Below, piece by piece: positions 23,977-34,670 of a stretch of 64,000 nt of DNA. A program made the position numbers and the translations under genes. How positions within the stretch are numbered: position 1 is the first letter of the stretch; each line of letters starts with the position of its first letter. Below the pieces are notes generated by a model. That model saw only the letters and a list, made by a program, of their open reading frames with translations, was not told the origin of the DNA and ran no database searches. The stretch comes from Cryptomeria japonica (taxonomy: Eukaryota; Streptophyta; Pinopsida; Cupressales; Cupressaceae). Where the stretch lies: assembly GCF_030272615.1 (NCBI RefSeq), contig NC_081409.1, positions 205,155,364 through 205,219,363 of the forward strand, in the 5' to 3' direction.

Positions 23977-26900
23977 ATGTCTAAAATTCAGTGTTACAAA
24001 TGCGACAAATATGGGCACACTCACAGGGATTGTCCAGAAAGGAAGAAAACACAAGCTAGTCTAGCCGAAGTCAAAGGAGAAAACTCACTTTTCTTCTTAG
24101 CCCTATCAAGCGAAATAAATACAAATAAAAACACTTGGATCGTAGACAGTGGAGCATCAAGGCATATAACTGGATTCAGAAATCAGTTTGAAACACTTAA
24201 CGGGCACTCAAGTGAAGAGGTTACTATTGGAGATAACTCCACATATCCTGTGAAAGGAATTGGGACCTGTACTATCAAACTAAGAAATGGAGTATCTCTA
24301 CAATTAAAGGATGTTCTGTTTGTACCTGGAATAAAAAGAAATCTAGTCTCGATCTCAGGCCTAGCTGATCAAGGATATCGGGTTACCTTCAATGAAGATA
24401 AAGTTCTACTCTGGCGTAAAAATACAAATATAAAAAATGCCATAACAGTAGGTTCAAGAGATGGTAGCCTATACAAACTATGCAGTGATCAAAAGGAAGC
24501 ACTAAATCTTGAAGTTTCAAATAATAATGAATTATGGCACAAAAGATTAGGACACCTAAGATATAGTGCTCTATCCAACATAAAGAAGATTACTTCAGGA
24601 CTGCCCCAACTAAAATCTGAACACACAGTCATTTGCAAAGGATGTGCCTTGGGAAAGAATGTGAAAGTTTCTTTTCCCTCAAGCGAGCACAAATCAAAAG
24701 TTATTTTAGAACTAATTCACTCAGACCTATGCGGTCCCATGCCAACACCATCCCTAACTAGATCCTTATACTACATAATCTTTGTTGACGACTACTCTCG
24801 AAAAACATGGATATATTTTCTAAAGTGCAAAGACTCAAATGAAGTACTATCTAAGTTCAAAGAATTCAAGGCACTAGTAGAAAACCAGTCAGGGAAGAAA
24901 ATTAAGGTGTTAAGATCCGACAATGGGGGAGAATATACATCTGACAACTTCAAAGACTTTTGTAATTCTGTTGGGATTAAGAGGGAGTATACTGTGCCAT
25001 ATAATCCACAACATAATGGAGTAGCAGAAAGAAAGAACAGAACCATAATTGAAGCAGCAAAAGCCATGATGCATGACCAAAACTTACACACTTCATTCTG
25101 GGCAAAAGCTTCAAATACAACAGTCTACATTCAAAACAGATGTCCGCACTCAATTCTAGAAAACATAACTCCTGAAGAAGCTTTTACAGGGAACAAACCA
25201 GACTTAAGTCATTTAAGGATATTTGGCTGTCCCGTATATATACATGTTCCTAAAGAAAAGAGGACAAAACTAGAACCATCCGGAAAAAGAGGTATCTTCA
25301 TTGGCTATAGTGAAAATACTAAAGGATACTGCATTTACATTCCAGGGAAAAAATCTGTTGAGATAAGCAGAGATGTAAAGTTTGAAGAAAACACTACACT
25401 CAAAGAACCCGAGGATGATAACATTACTAAAGAAGAAGAAGATCACATAACTGAGATTGAGAGGGAGAATATCATAGAAAATTCCAAACCTTCAGACACT
25501 GAGAGGGAGGACATCATAAGAGCTTCTGAACCTCTTGTTAATGAAAATATTGAAACACTCAATAACAAGGAAAGACCTCTATGGGCAAGGAAAATGATTG
25601 AAGAGAATAATGTAGAACCAAATGAAATTTCCAAAGAAAATAAGAGAACAAGAACTCTAAAATGTTATGCTGCACTTCTAACCGAACTCACAAATTCTGA
25701 ACCAACAAATGTCAGAGAAGCCTTATCAAAACAGGCTTGGAAAGATGCTATGGTTGAAGAATATCAATCTATACTAAAGAATGATGTTTGGGATATAGTG
25801 CCTAGACCAAAAGACAAATCAGTTGTCTCATCCAAGTGGTTATTCAAGATCAAATATGCATCTGATGGCAGCATTGAAAAACATAAAGCTCGCTTTGTGG
25901 CTAGGGGATTCTCTCAGAAAGCAGGAATTGATTATGAAGAAACATTTGCCCCAGTTGCCCAATATACGTCAGTAAGAACAATCATTGCAATTGTAGCATC
26001 CAAAGGATGGAAAATTCACCAAATGGACGTAAAGACTACCTTCCTAAATGGTTCAATTGAAGAAGAAGTATATATAGAACAACCAAAAGGATTCACCATA
26101 CGTGATAAAAATTGCTATGTTTGTAAACTAAAGAAAGCTCTCTATGGGTTAAAACAAGCACCTAAGGCCTGGTATGCAAGGATAGACAACTATCTCTCCA
26201 AACTAGGGTACTCCAAGAACCTAGCAGATCCCAACATCTACTTCAAGGCTTCAAATGGCAATATGATTATATTGGTCCTTTATGTGGATGATCTTTTGAT
26301 AATAGGAGAGGATAATCTCATTGAGAAATGTAAGCAAGATCTGGTAGCAGAATTCGATATGAAGGATCTAGGGTTTCTACATTATTTTCTGGGATTAGAA
26401 GTATGGCAGAAGAAAAACTACATCTTCCTAAATCAAGGAAAGTACACCACAAATATTCTAACTAGATTTGGGATGATGGAGTGTAAGCCATTAGCTACAC
26501 CGATGGAAACTAATTTGCACAAGCTAAAAATTGAGGCAGAAGATTCAAAACCTATAGATCCCACACTCTACAGACAAATCATCGTTTCACTCATGTATTT
26601 GGTAAATACTCGTCCTAATATTTGCTATGCTACAAATGTATTAAGTCACTTCATGTGTGAACCTAAGAAGATACAACTAATGGCTGCTAAACACATTCCA
26701 AGATATTTACGAGGCACAATCGGACTTGGCTTAAAGTATGAAAATGTTGAGATTCAACTTGAAGGATATTCTAATTCTGATTGGGTTGAAAGTATCACTG
26801 ACCATAAAAGTACTACAGGGTGTTGCTTCAGTCTTGGTTCTGCTATGATATCTTGGTTCAATAGAAAACAGTCAGCAGTTGCACAAAGCTCCACCGAAGC

Positions 26901-27243
26901 AGAATATATGGCAGCCTCCATGGGAGCTCGTGAAGCGGTATGGCTAAGAAAGTTATTATTTGGATTATTTGGAAAAACTTTGAATTCAACAATAATTCAT
27001 TGTGATAATCAGAGCTGTATCAAGCTCTCAGTAAATCTAGTTTTTCACAATCGATCCAAACATATTGAGATCCCTTATCACTACATAAGAGATATGGTAG
27101 ATCGAAACGTCATAAAACTAGTGTACATCAGTACTGAAGAACAAAATGCTGATATCTTCACCAAGCCACTTGCAAGATTGAAGATAGAATACTTCAGAAG
27201 TAAACTTGGTATGACTAGATTACAATTGAGATTATTAGGATGA
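23977..27243 (+). CDS. Copia pol polyprotein (zinc knuckle, protease, integrase, RT, RNase H)
   Basis: This is a 1088-codon uninterrupted frame. It begins with the gag zinc knuckle CX2CX4HX4C (Cys6, Cys9, His14, Cys19). Protease has DSGAS at Asp57. The integrase zinc finger uses His188, His193, Cys220 and Cys223. The integrase core has Asp250, Asp315 and Glu351, giving the exact D-64-D-35-E spacing. The RT has KARFVARGFSQ and the catalytic YVDD at 769-772. RNase H ends with STEAEYMA and DNQSC, then the NADIFTKPLA tail. Start 23977 is only the first ATG; the frame is open further upstream, because gag and pol are normally one polyprotein in this group. All catalytic residues I checked are present. 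It would provide cDNA synthesis and integration in virus-like particles. Confidence 0.93.
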   Translation: MSKIQCYKCDKYGHTHRDCPERKKTQASLAEVKGENSLFFLALSSEINTNKNTWIVDSGASRHITGFRNQFETLNGHSSEEVTIGDNSTYPVKGIGTCTIKLRNGVSLQLKDVLFVPGIKRNLVSISGLADQGYRVTFNEDKVLLWRKNTNIKNAITVGSRDGSLYKLCSDQKEALNLEVSNNNELWHKRLGHLRYSALSNIKKITSGLPQLKSEHTVICKGCALGKNVKVSFPSSEHKSKVILELIHSDLCGPMPTPSLTRSLYYIIFVDDYSRKTWIYFLKCKDSNEVLSKFKEFKALVENQSGKKIKVLRSDNGGEYTSDNFKDFCNSVGIKREYTVPYNPQHNGVAERKNRTIIEAAKAMMHDQNLHTSFWAKASNTTVYIQNRCPHSILENITPEEAFTGNKPDLSHLRIFGCPVYIHVPKEKRTKLEPSGKRGIFIGYSENTKGYCIYIPGKKSVEISRDVKFEENTTLKEPEDDNITKEEEDHITEIERENIIENSKPSDTEREDIIRASEPLVNENIETLNNKERPLWARKMIEENNVEPNEISKENKRTRTLKCYAALLTELTNSEPTNVREALSKQAWKDAMVEEYQSILKNDVWDIVPRPKDKSVVSSKWLFKIKYASDGSIEKHKARFVARGFSQKAGIDYEETFAPVAQYTSVRTIIAIVASKGWKIHQMDVKTTFLNGSIEEEVYIEQPKGFTIRDKNCYVCKLKKALYGLKQAPKAWYARIDNYLSKLGYSKNLADPNIYFKASNGNMIILVLYVDDLLIIGEDNLIEKCKQDLVAEFDMKDLGFLHYFLGLEVWQKKNYIFLNQGKYTTNILTRFGMMECKPLATPMETNLHKLKIEAEDSKPIDPTLYRQIIVSLMYLVNTRPNICYATNVLSHFMCEPKKIQLMAAKHIPRYLRGTIGLGLKYENVEIQLEGYSNSDWVESITDHKSTTGCCFSLGSAMISWFNRKQSAVAQSSTEAEYMAASMGAREAVWLRKLLFGLFGKTLNSTIIHCDNQSCIKLSVNLVFHNRSKHIEIPYHYIRDMVDRNVIKLVYISTEEQNADIFTKPLARLKIEYFRSKLGMTRLQLRLLG

Positions 27244-27624
27244 AATTCCTACCATGTGTAATTTGTTCATGAATAAATAAATAAAATGTATATTGCAATA
27301 TTCTAACTGCGTTCAAGAAGATGACGATCTTCTTATGTTTAAGGTTACTATTTCAAGGTGACGATCTTGACAATAGTTGACCAAGTGTCAAGATTGATTA
27401 CATTAAGTTGTTGTCCCGGACTGTGCCGGATATCTTGATCCTAAAGTATGTGATCATCTCATGATTGACTTCTTAGGTGATTGTCCCGGACTGAGCCGGA
27501 TATCATGATATTGAGTTTATTGTCATGACAAGACTATATTAAATGTTGTCCTGAATTGTGTCAGAAGTCATGACAGAATATGCTCCCAAGAAAATTACTT
27601 AGATCCACTCCTGCTAAGAGGGAG
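27244..27624 (+). promoter_or_regulatory. 3' untranslated part and polypurine tract of the copia element
   Basis: There is no open frame of note. The sequence ttgtcccggactg-gccggatatc occurs twice (near 27412 and 27481), with a third weaker copy near 27545, so this is a short internal repeat of ~70 bp. The purine-rich stretch aagagggag abuts the 3' LTR and is the likely plus-strand primer. Confidence 0.7.
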
Positions 27625-27920
27625 TGTTAAGATATAGCCCTCATTAATCTAACTAATGGTAAATCGGTTATTATCTGGAGAGTGATATATTAACAGAGCA
27701 TACAGTTTGGAAATTAAACATAAACAAACTAATTGTTATGAACGGTTGCCTCCGTAGGGACATGTCCATATGTGGCAACTGCCACGTATGGACATGTCCC
27801 TACATAGGCAACCTTTCCTCTTGTATTTAAACCGGATTCAATGATGGAGACGATCAATAACTCATGGCAATCAGTCTTCCAGAATCACTGTCATTATTCT
27901 TCGATCCATATTTAACAACA
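27625..27920 (+). repeat. 3' LTR of the 22.9-kb copia element
   Basis: 296 bp, same ends as the 5' LTR, about 10 differences by eye, and the same hairpin. It is followed by the target duplication aatct. Confidence 0.93.
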
Positions 27921-27925
27921 AATCT

Positions 27926-28659
27926 AATATATTACATTTTAAATTTGATTAGTAATTATTTTTCATTAATAGTTTGATTAGTAATTATTTTTCATTAATA
28001 GTTTGTACTTATATTAACTATATTGTATTGATTGTCACTAATGAAGTTTAGACATACCAAAGATAATGAATGCATGAGTAAGTTTGTAATTGGATTATTA
28101 ATATTAATTCAAAATTTTAATTGGAATTTTTTATGTGAGCGAGATATTCTGGTCCATTATGTTAGAATGCAATAAATAAGCTTGAATGCACTTGACCATA
28201 TGATGAATAATAAATTAAATAAATTGTAAAAATATAAATCTATTCTAAGATATTAAATCAATTCAAAGCATAGATAACGAAGCTCAAATAGATAAAAAGG
28301 AAATGACAATAAGTAAATAAGGCTATGCAAAGAGGGATGTGGAGAGAAACAAGAAAGATAAAATGAAATAATGGTGTTAGGAAACTAAAATGGTTGAAGA
28401 AGATTACTTGATAAAGATGTCAATTATTAAACGTTTACCCAACACATAGCATGTTATATGATTGAAGTGCCATGTAAACATCATGACTCAAAATAAATTG
28501 CTTCACTATCCTTTAAAAAATAAAGGTCACAACACGATAAGCCAACTTTTCACAACAAATGATGTCTCTATCTTAAATCCATGATGCACTCCCTCCAATA
28601 TATCAAAGAGAGTTAAGTAATCAACAATACATACATTAAAGTATAATACACTATAATGA
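27926..28659. other. AT-rich intergenic sequence
   Basis: No gene is seen. A ~27-bp direct duplication (gattagtaattatttttcattaatagttt) is present near 27948-28003. Confidence 0.5.
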
Positions 28660-29270
28660 TTATCCAAAAAAATGTTGCCCATGATCCTCCATATAAATAT
28701 CATCATCACCTACAAATACATTAAGTTAGTTATAAAATTAATTTTCAAATTAATGACTTGGAATTGAATTAAGTTCAATTCATGATTTCCTTACCATCTC
28801 TACTTTGCATTGTGTCGACTACTGTTATTGTTTGCTTAAGATCAAGACAAAAGGGTAACATACGTTCCTGGATGTTATGTTGATCATTTAAAGTTGTAGC
28901 AACATTTGCATTTAACATATCAACATATATACAATTAATTTATAAATTAAAGACTCAAAATTTAGGAAAATTTGTTTCATAATTTCATTACCATTTGTAA
29001 CTTGCATTGCATCCATTGTTGTTGTTGTTTTCTTAGGATCAACAAAAATAGGTAACATATGTTCTTGATTTTTTTGTTGATCATCCAACATTTCAATAAA
29101 ATACACAATTAACACATCAACTTAGATAAAATATTCAAGTGTAAAATTATAATATGTAATTAATCAAAACAATAATTAATTTTTTAATTACTTGCAACAC
29201 TTTGTTGAAGGGTCTAATCAGGGATAGCATTGAGCATTGATGGTTGATCTCCACAACTTGTATCTTGTTT
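28660..29270 (-). pseudogene. Decayed multi-exon gene fragment with a duplicated exon, unidentified
   Basis: On the minus strand, exon-like blocks end at donor-like GTAA sites. One block near 29270-29192 reads DTSCGDQPSMLNAIPD, then an in-frame TAG. A second ends at 28992 (QEHMLPIFVDPKKT, then MDAMQVTNG). A third ends at 28795 (QERMLPFCLDLKQT, then VDTMQSRDG). The last runs 28709-28660, joins in phase to read DGDDDIYMEDHGQHFFG and stops at TAA. Blocks two and three are clear duplicates. Acceptor sites for them are eroded. The protein family is not recognised. A low-copy gene remnant or a DNA-transposon gene are both possible. Confidence 0.45.
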
Positions 29271-29345
29271 GTTTGATTCGATATAAAAAAAAAGGTTAGA
29301 AATATGAACTAAGTACTTTTTTTTTTAAATAACAAAAAAATATAT

Positions 29346-29782
29346 GGGAAGAGCACCAATAGTTGAGCATGTATCAATTGTTGTGAGGGTTGTTGATACC
29401 TTTTTTTCCAAAAATTGAACAAATGAAACCTATTGTTTGAAACAAAAAATATCAATTTTTGTTAGGAAATGTACCAATAGTTGCTAGGAAATGTACTAAT
29501 ATTGTGAAAAGTAACCAATCAGGTGATGCCATATCAGCTGCACAACTATTGGGGCCTCTTTTGCATGCCTATTGGTCTCACTTTTTGGGAGGGCTGTTTT
29601 GGACACCTTGGCAAAAAGCATGCTGATGTGGCTCCATACTTGATGATGTGGTGCTGAAAGCTTGGTTATAAGTAGGGGACTTGCCAGGTAAGCTACTGTA
29701 AAAAATTGGGAGTGATTTGAAATTTCCATGTAGGATTTTGAGAAGCACAAAGTTAGGGTGCTCAACTACTGGTGCTCTTCCC
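29346..29782. mobile_element. MITE-like element with ~24-bp terminal inverted repeats
   Basis: The left end GGGAAGAGCACCAATAGTTG and right end (reverse complement GGGAAGAGCACCAGTAGTTG) match over about 24 bp with one mismatch, enclosing ~437 bp without transposase. No clear target duplication is visible, so the superfamily is unassigned. A single similar end (ggggaaaagcacc) is present near 20993. Confidence 0.55.
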
Positions 29783-32700
29783 CTAATAGCTAATAAAATA
29801 CCATCTATAACTTGTATTTCATCTGTCACTTTTAAACTCTGTCGTGTCAGGTCTGGGTCAGCGAACATCCAGTACACTATAGCATGGAGGGGTATGTAGC
29901 ATGCCCATGGCATGACAATGGATGGGTATGCTACTCCAGGCTGTTTTGTTGCCTGGGTAGCCAATGCTATGGGACACAAGCCTAGAAAAATTATATCACG
30001 GTTAGTGTTATAATGAATGTACATGTGAGATTTTCTACTCACATGGTGTGTGTAGAGTTGTGTCTTGGGTAATATGTTACAATGATTATTAACTAGCAAT
30101 TATATTTTAGTGCAATGAGTATGTCGAATATGTGTGGAGGGTCATTTAGGAAAAAGATCTATTCTTTTGCATACATTTTTGCAGCGTGTGAGGTCTATTA
30201 ATGGTACATGTTAATCTCCACACAAAGTGGCACTCCAAAAAACCTTTCAGATCTACAAAACACAACTTTTTTTTGTCGTATTTTTGGTGGTTTAACAATA
30301 ATGGGGATGCAGAGGATGAAGATTTCACTCTAGAAAATTTTGCAGAAATCTGTCTTGTTATGCAAATTTTAAAAACTATACAGAGTGTTGTTTTGTGTGG
30401 AGTATAGTTGCTTCCTCTATTAACTAAGTATGCACCCACTTATAGGGATAGAAAGAGGGAAAGATAGAGGGGGCAAAAGAGAGAGAGAAGGAGGGGGTTG
30501 GTAAAGAAGATACATATAATGGGATAGAGATGGAGAAGGGGATGGAGATAAAAAATTAATGAATGTTGTACTTATCTTACCATTTTTATTTTTATTTTGT
30601 TTTTGGTTAAACAATTTCCTAGGTAGTTGTAACTACAACATGTGACAAATTTCTTCTATCCTTACAATTCAATGATTTACACTTGGCTCTACAATTTTTA
30701 CTTTGACAAACACGAGGAGGAGGTACCTGCCAAATATCTCACAAATTAAAAATAAGTCATTGTGTATTCTTACCGCTGGGACTCTCCATGTAACCACATT
30801 TATTTGAGGCATTATGTTAAATGTTATATGCGCCTTGTTTGTCAAACCATTGCAAGAACATTTTAAAAGTTTTCAGTCAATGGCTTTGTACCTACCAATT
30901 TGCAATTTTATGATAGTCACTAAAACTATTTTAAAATAAATGTTTTGTGTTTATCTTGAAATATTTTCATCTATTTAACTACATAGCTTTAAGTCTATAT
31001 GATAAGTATTGGAGTACATATTTCACAATGTTTAATATTATGTTACTACTATCATGTTTCTTGATATCATCCTTCATGACAAGAAACCATAAATGACATC
31101 TCTTTTTCAACAATCTTTAACAATAACTAACACCTTGATATTTCTCCTCCTATACATTTGCATGATCTCCATAGAATTACAATAGTGCATCCTACACAAG
31201 TGGGGTTAATACCATAGATCACAACCATAAATAAAAAATAGACTGCAAGTACCTACCCAAGATTGTAAAAGAATAATGAGCAGATCAGAGATAGATGCAA
31301 AGTAGAACTTGGAATTCTATATAAGGTAACAACTCTGGATGAAATGATTATATAGCTAGAATACATATTGATGTAATGCTAAAAAGAATTCGTTAACCAT
31401 TTAGAGAGAGCTCATGTGATGGAGAAGGTAGGATGAAATTTTCATTATGTGTACTACGATTTGAATGGTAGTCTATTCATAACGTCAGCCTCCCAATTGA
31501 CTATAATATAAAGGAGAAAAGAAGAATGAAGAGCAATGTTAGTAATGCAATCATTCTCTAAACAAAATGAGTAAATTGAAGAACGGTCTTTTCTTTTGAG
31601 ACTGTAATTGCCCTTGGCTTATAGTGAGTCAATATCAAAACATGGAGCAACTCCACCAATTACAAGAAGATGACTATTATAAATATTCAATTATATAAAC
31701 AAGCTCAAATCTATATGAAACAAGATCACATATACTATTAAATGGCTCATCAAACACCTATAAATCTTGTAAAAAAGGATCCAACATGGTTGGATAGACT
31801 TGCTTTCTCTAAGATATGTGTTGAATAATAATGTTGTATTTAAATTTTTGGTTTTCTATTCTAAGAAAATATTTTAACCAATGTCTTTAAATGATGTGAT
31901 CTAATTAAATGATAAAGAATTCAATCAATTAAGAACTTAAGAAAAGACCATAGAAAACATAACACAATGCATGTAAATCAGATTTGATTATTTTTAAAAT
32001 CATAAGGTATGTAAAATATATTGGGTTCACCAAAATGTTTGATATAGAAAAGAGATGGATAGATCTAGCTATTAATTTAACTAAAATTAACCTCTCTTCC
32101 ATAAAACATCGAAATATGAAAAGACTAAAGGATTTTAGTTTGACTAACTCTAATCAAAGAGATTAAAACAACCCAGGTTATATTCCTTTGTTGCATAGAA
32201 GATGGATTGATTATTTAGATGTGTGCTAATTAAGTCTAAAAGTATGCATAAACAACAACATAAATTGCTGAAATAAAATTATGGACACACAAGAAACCAC
32301 TAAAAGCTACAGAAAAGGAACAAAGATACAAAGGAGCACTTGTGACTACAAGTAGAGGCTGACTAGTGTTGCATGTGCCCTAGTCCAGAGGATATCCACC
32401 TACAAAATTTGTTCAGATGTAGGATCAATAACCTTAGATCTCTAGTTCCTCAAAATTCCTATCTAAATGTGAAGGATTAGGGCAGAGGGCACCCTTATCT
32501 AGGCCCTTTCTCTTGAAAATATTGTGGTTGTCTTTGTGTCCATAAATTAAATCTTCTTGTACATGTAGATTGTCCAAAAATTCTAGACCTACACCTACAC
32601 AAGCACAAAGAGAGGAAAAATGGTTGTGGATATATGATAGCTTATCTTAGTGAAGCCCTCATTTTGGTATTCCTACCTCCACGAATAGTTGAGTTGGATC

Positions 32701-34670
32701 TGAAGCAAAAGTGTGTGCTTTGAACCTTAAATGTGTCTAAGATTGTGGCAAGCAATAACATGCATAAGCATAAAAGGAAACCATACTCAAGTGTGTTAAA
32801 GTGAGACCTAGATGAATCAACCAAACAGTGGTGTACAAACCAGCTCAAGAGTGCATAAACATGTAAATAATTGTAAATGAATGACTAATATCGAATCTAA
32901 ACATTTAAAATTAGAAATATAAGAACAGAAGAGAATCATACCAATCCCTTGAGGAGAGGTGCAAGCCAATCATTAGTTAGTAATTCTCTACCATCCTTCA
33001 ACATTCCATGAAGCTTCAATTATCTTTGGAATTTAATGGTGAAAGGACAATGTTGCAAACTTTATGTTGCATACTTGAAAAATTATGTGATCAAGTTGGC
33101 AGAGCTTTTCTATCATAAAGATTGTCAATCTAAATCAGACATATATGAGTCATAAGGTTGATTTATTGGTAAAAGGATAAAATAAAATGATGATAAACAA
33201 AAATCAAGACCAACTTTTATAATGTCAAGGCCTAGATTAACATATAAATAAAAATTTAAAATATTTTGGTGGGAGATAGTTGTTGGGTGCCTAGGTCCCA
33301 CCAAAATGGGCTATCTAAAAGGAAGATGCAAGAAGATCTAGTCTTGTGATGTTAGATTTGGTTCTAATTTTGGTAACATTTGATGATGATTAAATAAACA
33401 TAAGATAATTAAGTTTTAATGTAGGATAAGACATTGTTAGAATCTTGAAAGATGAATAACCAAGAATACCTAGTGCAAATGAATAGAAATAAAAATGTGA
33501 ATGTAAATGATACAAGATTGAAATAACAACACAGAGTTAGTCTCCAAGAGAGAAATGAAAATGTTGCAAAAACAAAATAGCATTAGGAGAATGCAAGAGT
33601 AAATAGTTATAGAATGAAATTATAATATAATTAAATATAATGCCAAGCCTAGCTAGGAGTGAGTATATATAGAAAATGAGAGAGGGGAAATGTGGCAAAT
33701 ACAACCAATACCTGAAGAGACCACTACAATAGCTTGAAAAGGGAAAGTCTAACTCCCATGGAAGATGTTGAAATCTTGCACCCACTCACACTAATACTCA
33801 TTTTATAAATCCTAAGCAAGCTTAATTTAAAATGTAGGAAAAAGACTAGGAATATAAAAATAATTAACCAACTAGGAAATATAGAATTACATTAACAAAC
33901 ACATCTCCTTGAGTTTTGGGGTAAATTCAAGGATATAAATGTTCCTAAATGGTCTAGGGGAATAGAAACTAAAGAAACTACTAAAGAGAGTGTGAAATTG
34001 GGCTCACAATAAAAAAGTACAATTTACAACATTACAAACATAAGGCAATGGTTTTTTTAGTATGTTAAAATAGTTGATTTTAGCATCATAAAGAAGTTGA
34101 AACTTTTATAATATTTCAATAATTAAGAAAATTCAATTTCAAATTTATAATTACTTTTATATTTGCATGTGTAATGGTTGCCTTCATTTTCCAACACAAA
34201 AATCACATTTTTGGGCACTACTGACAACACATGGAGCTTAGGAGAACTCATCTACCAAAAGAAAAATCATTAAAACTCTTGCAAGTCAAAAGAAGCTAAA
34301 ACAATCAATCGTTGACCTTTAGGAATGATACATACCTCATACCAAGCATGGAGAAGAGAAATAAGCACAATGAAAGGCTAAAGAGCACCCATCAGTGATC
34401 GTCATTCAACCTTATTTAATGTGGCAATAACTGAATGTGTAGGAAGGAAAGAAAAATAATGAAATGTTGATGAAAAGATCTCTAGCAGGTTGTGGGTCAA
34501 GTGCTTACCACTTGGTGAAAAGGTAAGAAGGTGGAAGAAGGATTGAAAGTCTATCTCTTTCTAGACTTGGGTAAAGCTGATCTTCTTTACTAGTGTGTAG
34601 GGATTAGGATGGAACCAAGAATCTAGTTAGAGGTTTTGATGGTTCCTACAACCATCAAAATCTCCTCTCC
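29783..34670. other. AT-rich intergenic sequence, no gene supported
   Basis: Open frames are short and compositionally noncoding. There is a GA-rich tract at about 30450-30550 (agagagagaaggaggggg). I see no LTR pair, RNA gene or splice-consistent exon set here. Confidence 0.5.

Larger units (their letters stand above)
22883..27920 (+). mobile_element. Ty1/copia LTR retrotransposon, nearly intact
   Basis: This is a complete element of 5038 bp, in order: 5' LTR, initiator-Met primer site, gag, protease, integrase, reverse transcriptase, RNase H, polypurine tract, 3' LTR. It is flanked by a perfect 5-bp target duplication aatct (22878-22882 and 27921-27925). The integrase-before-RT order defines Ty1/copia. 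The LTRs are the same length (296 bp) and differ at about 10 positions by my count (~3.4%), so the insertion is fairly recent for this window. Defects I can see are an in-frame TGA early in gag and a frameshift near 23785. Pol is open throughout. Confidence 0.95.
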
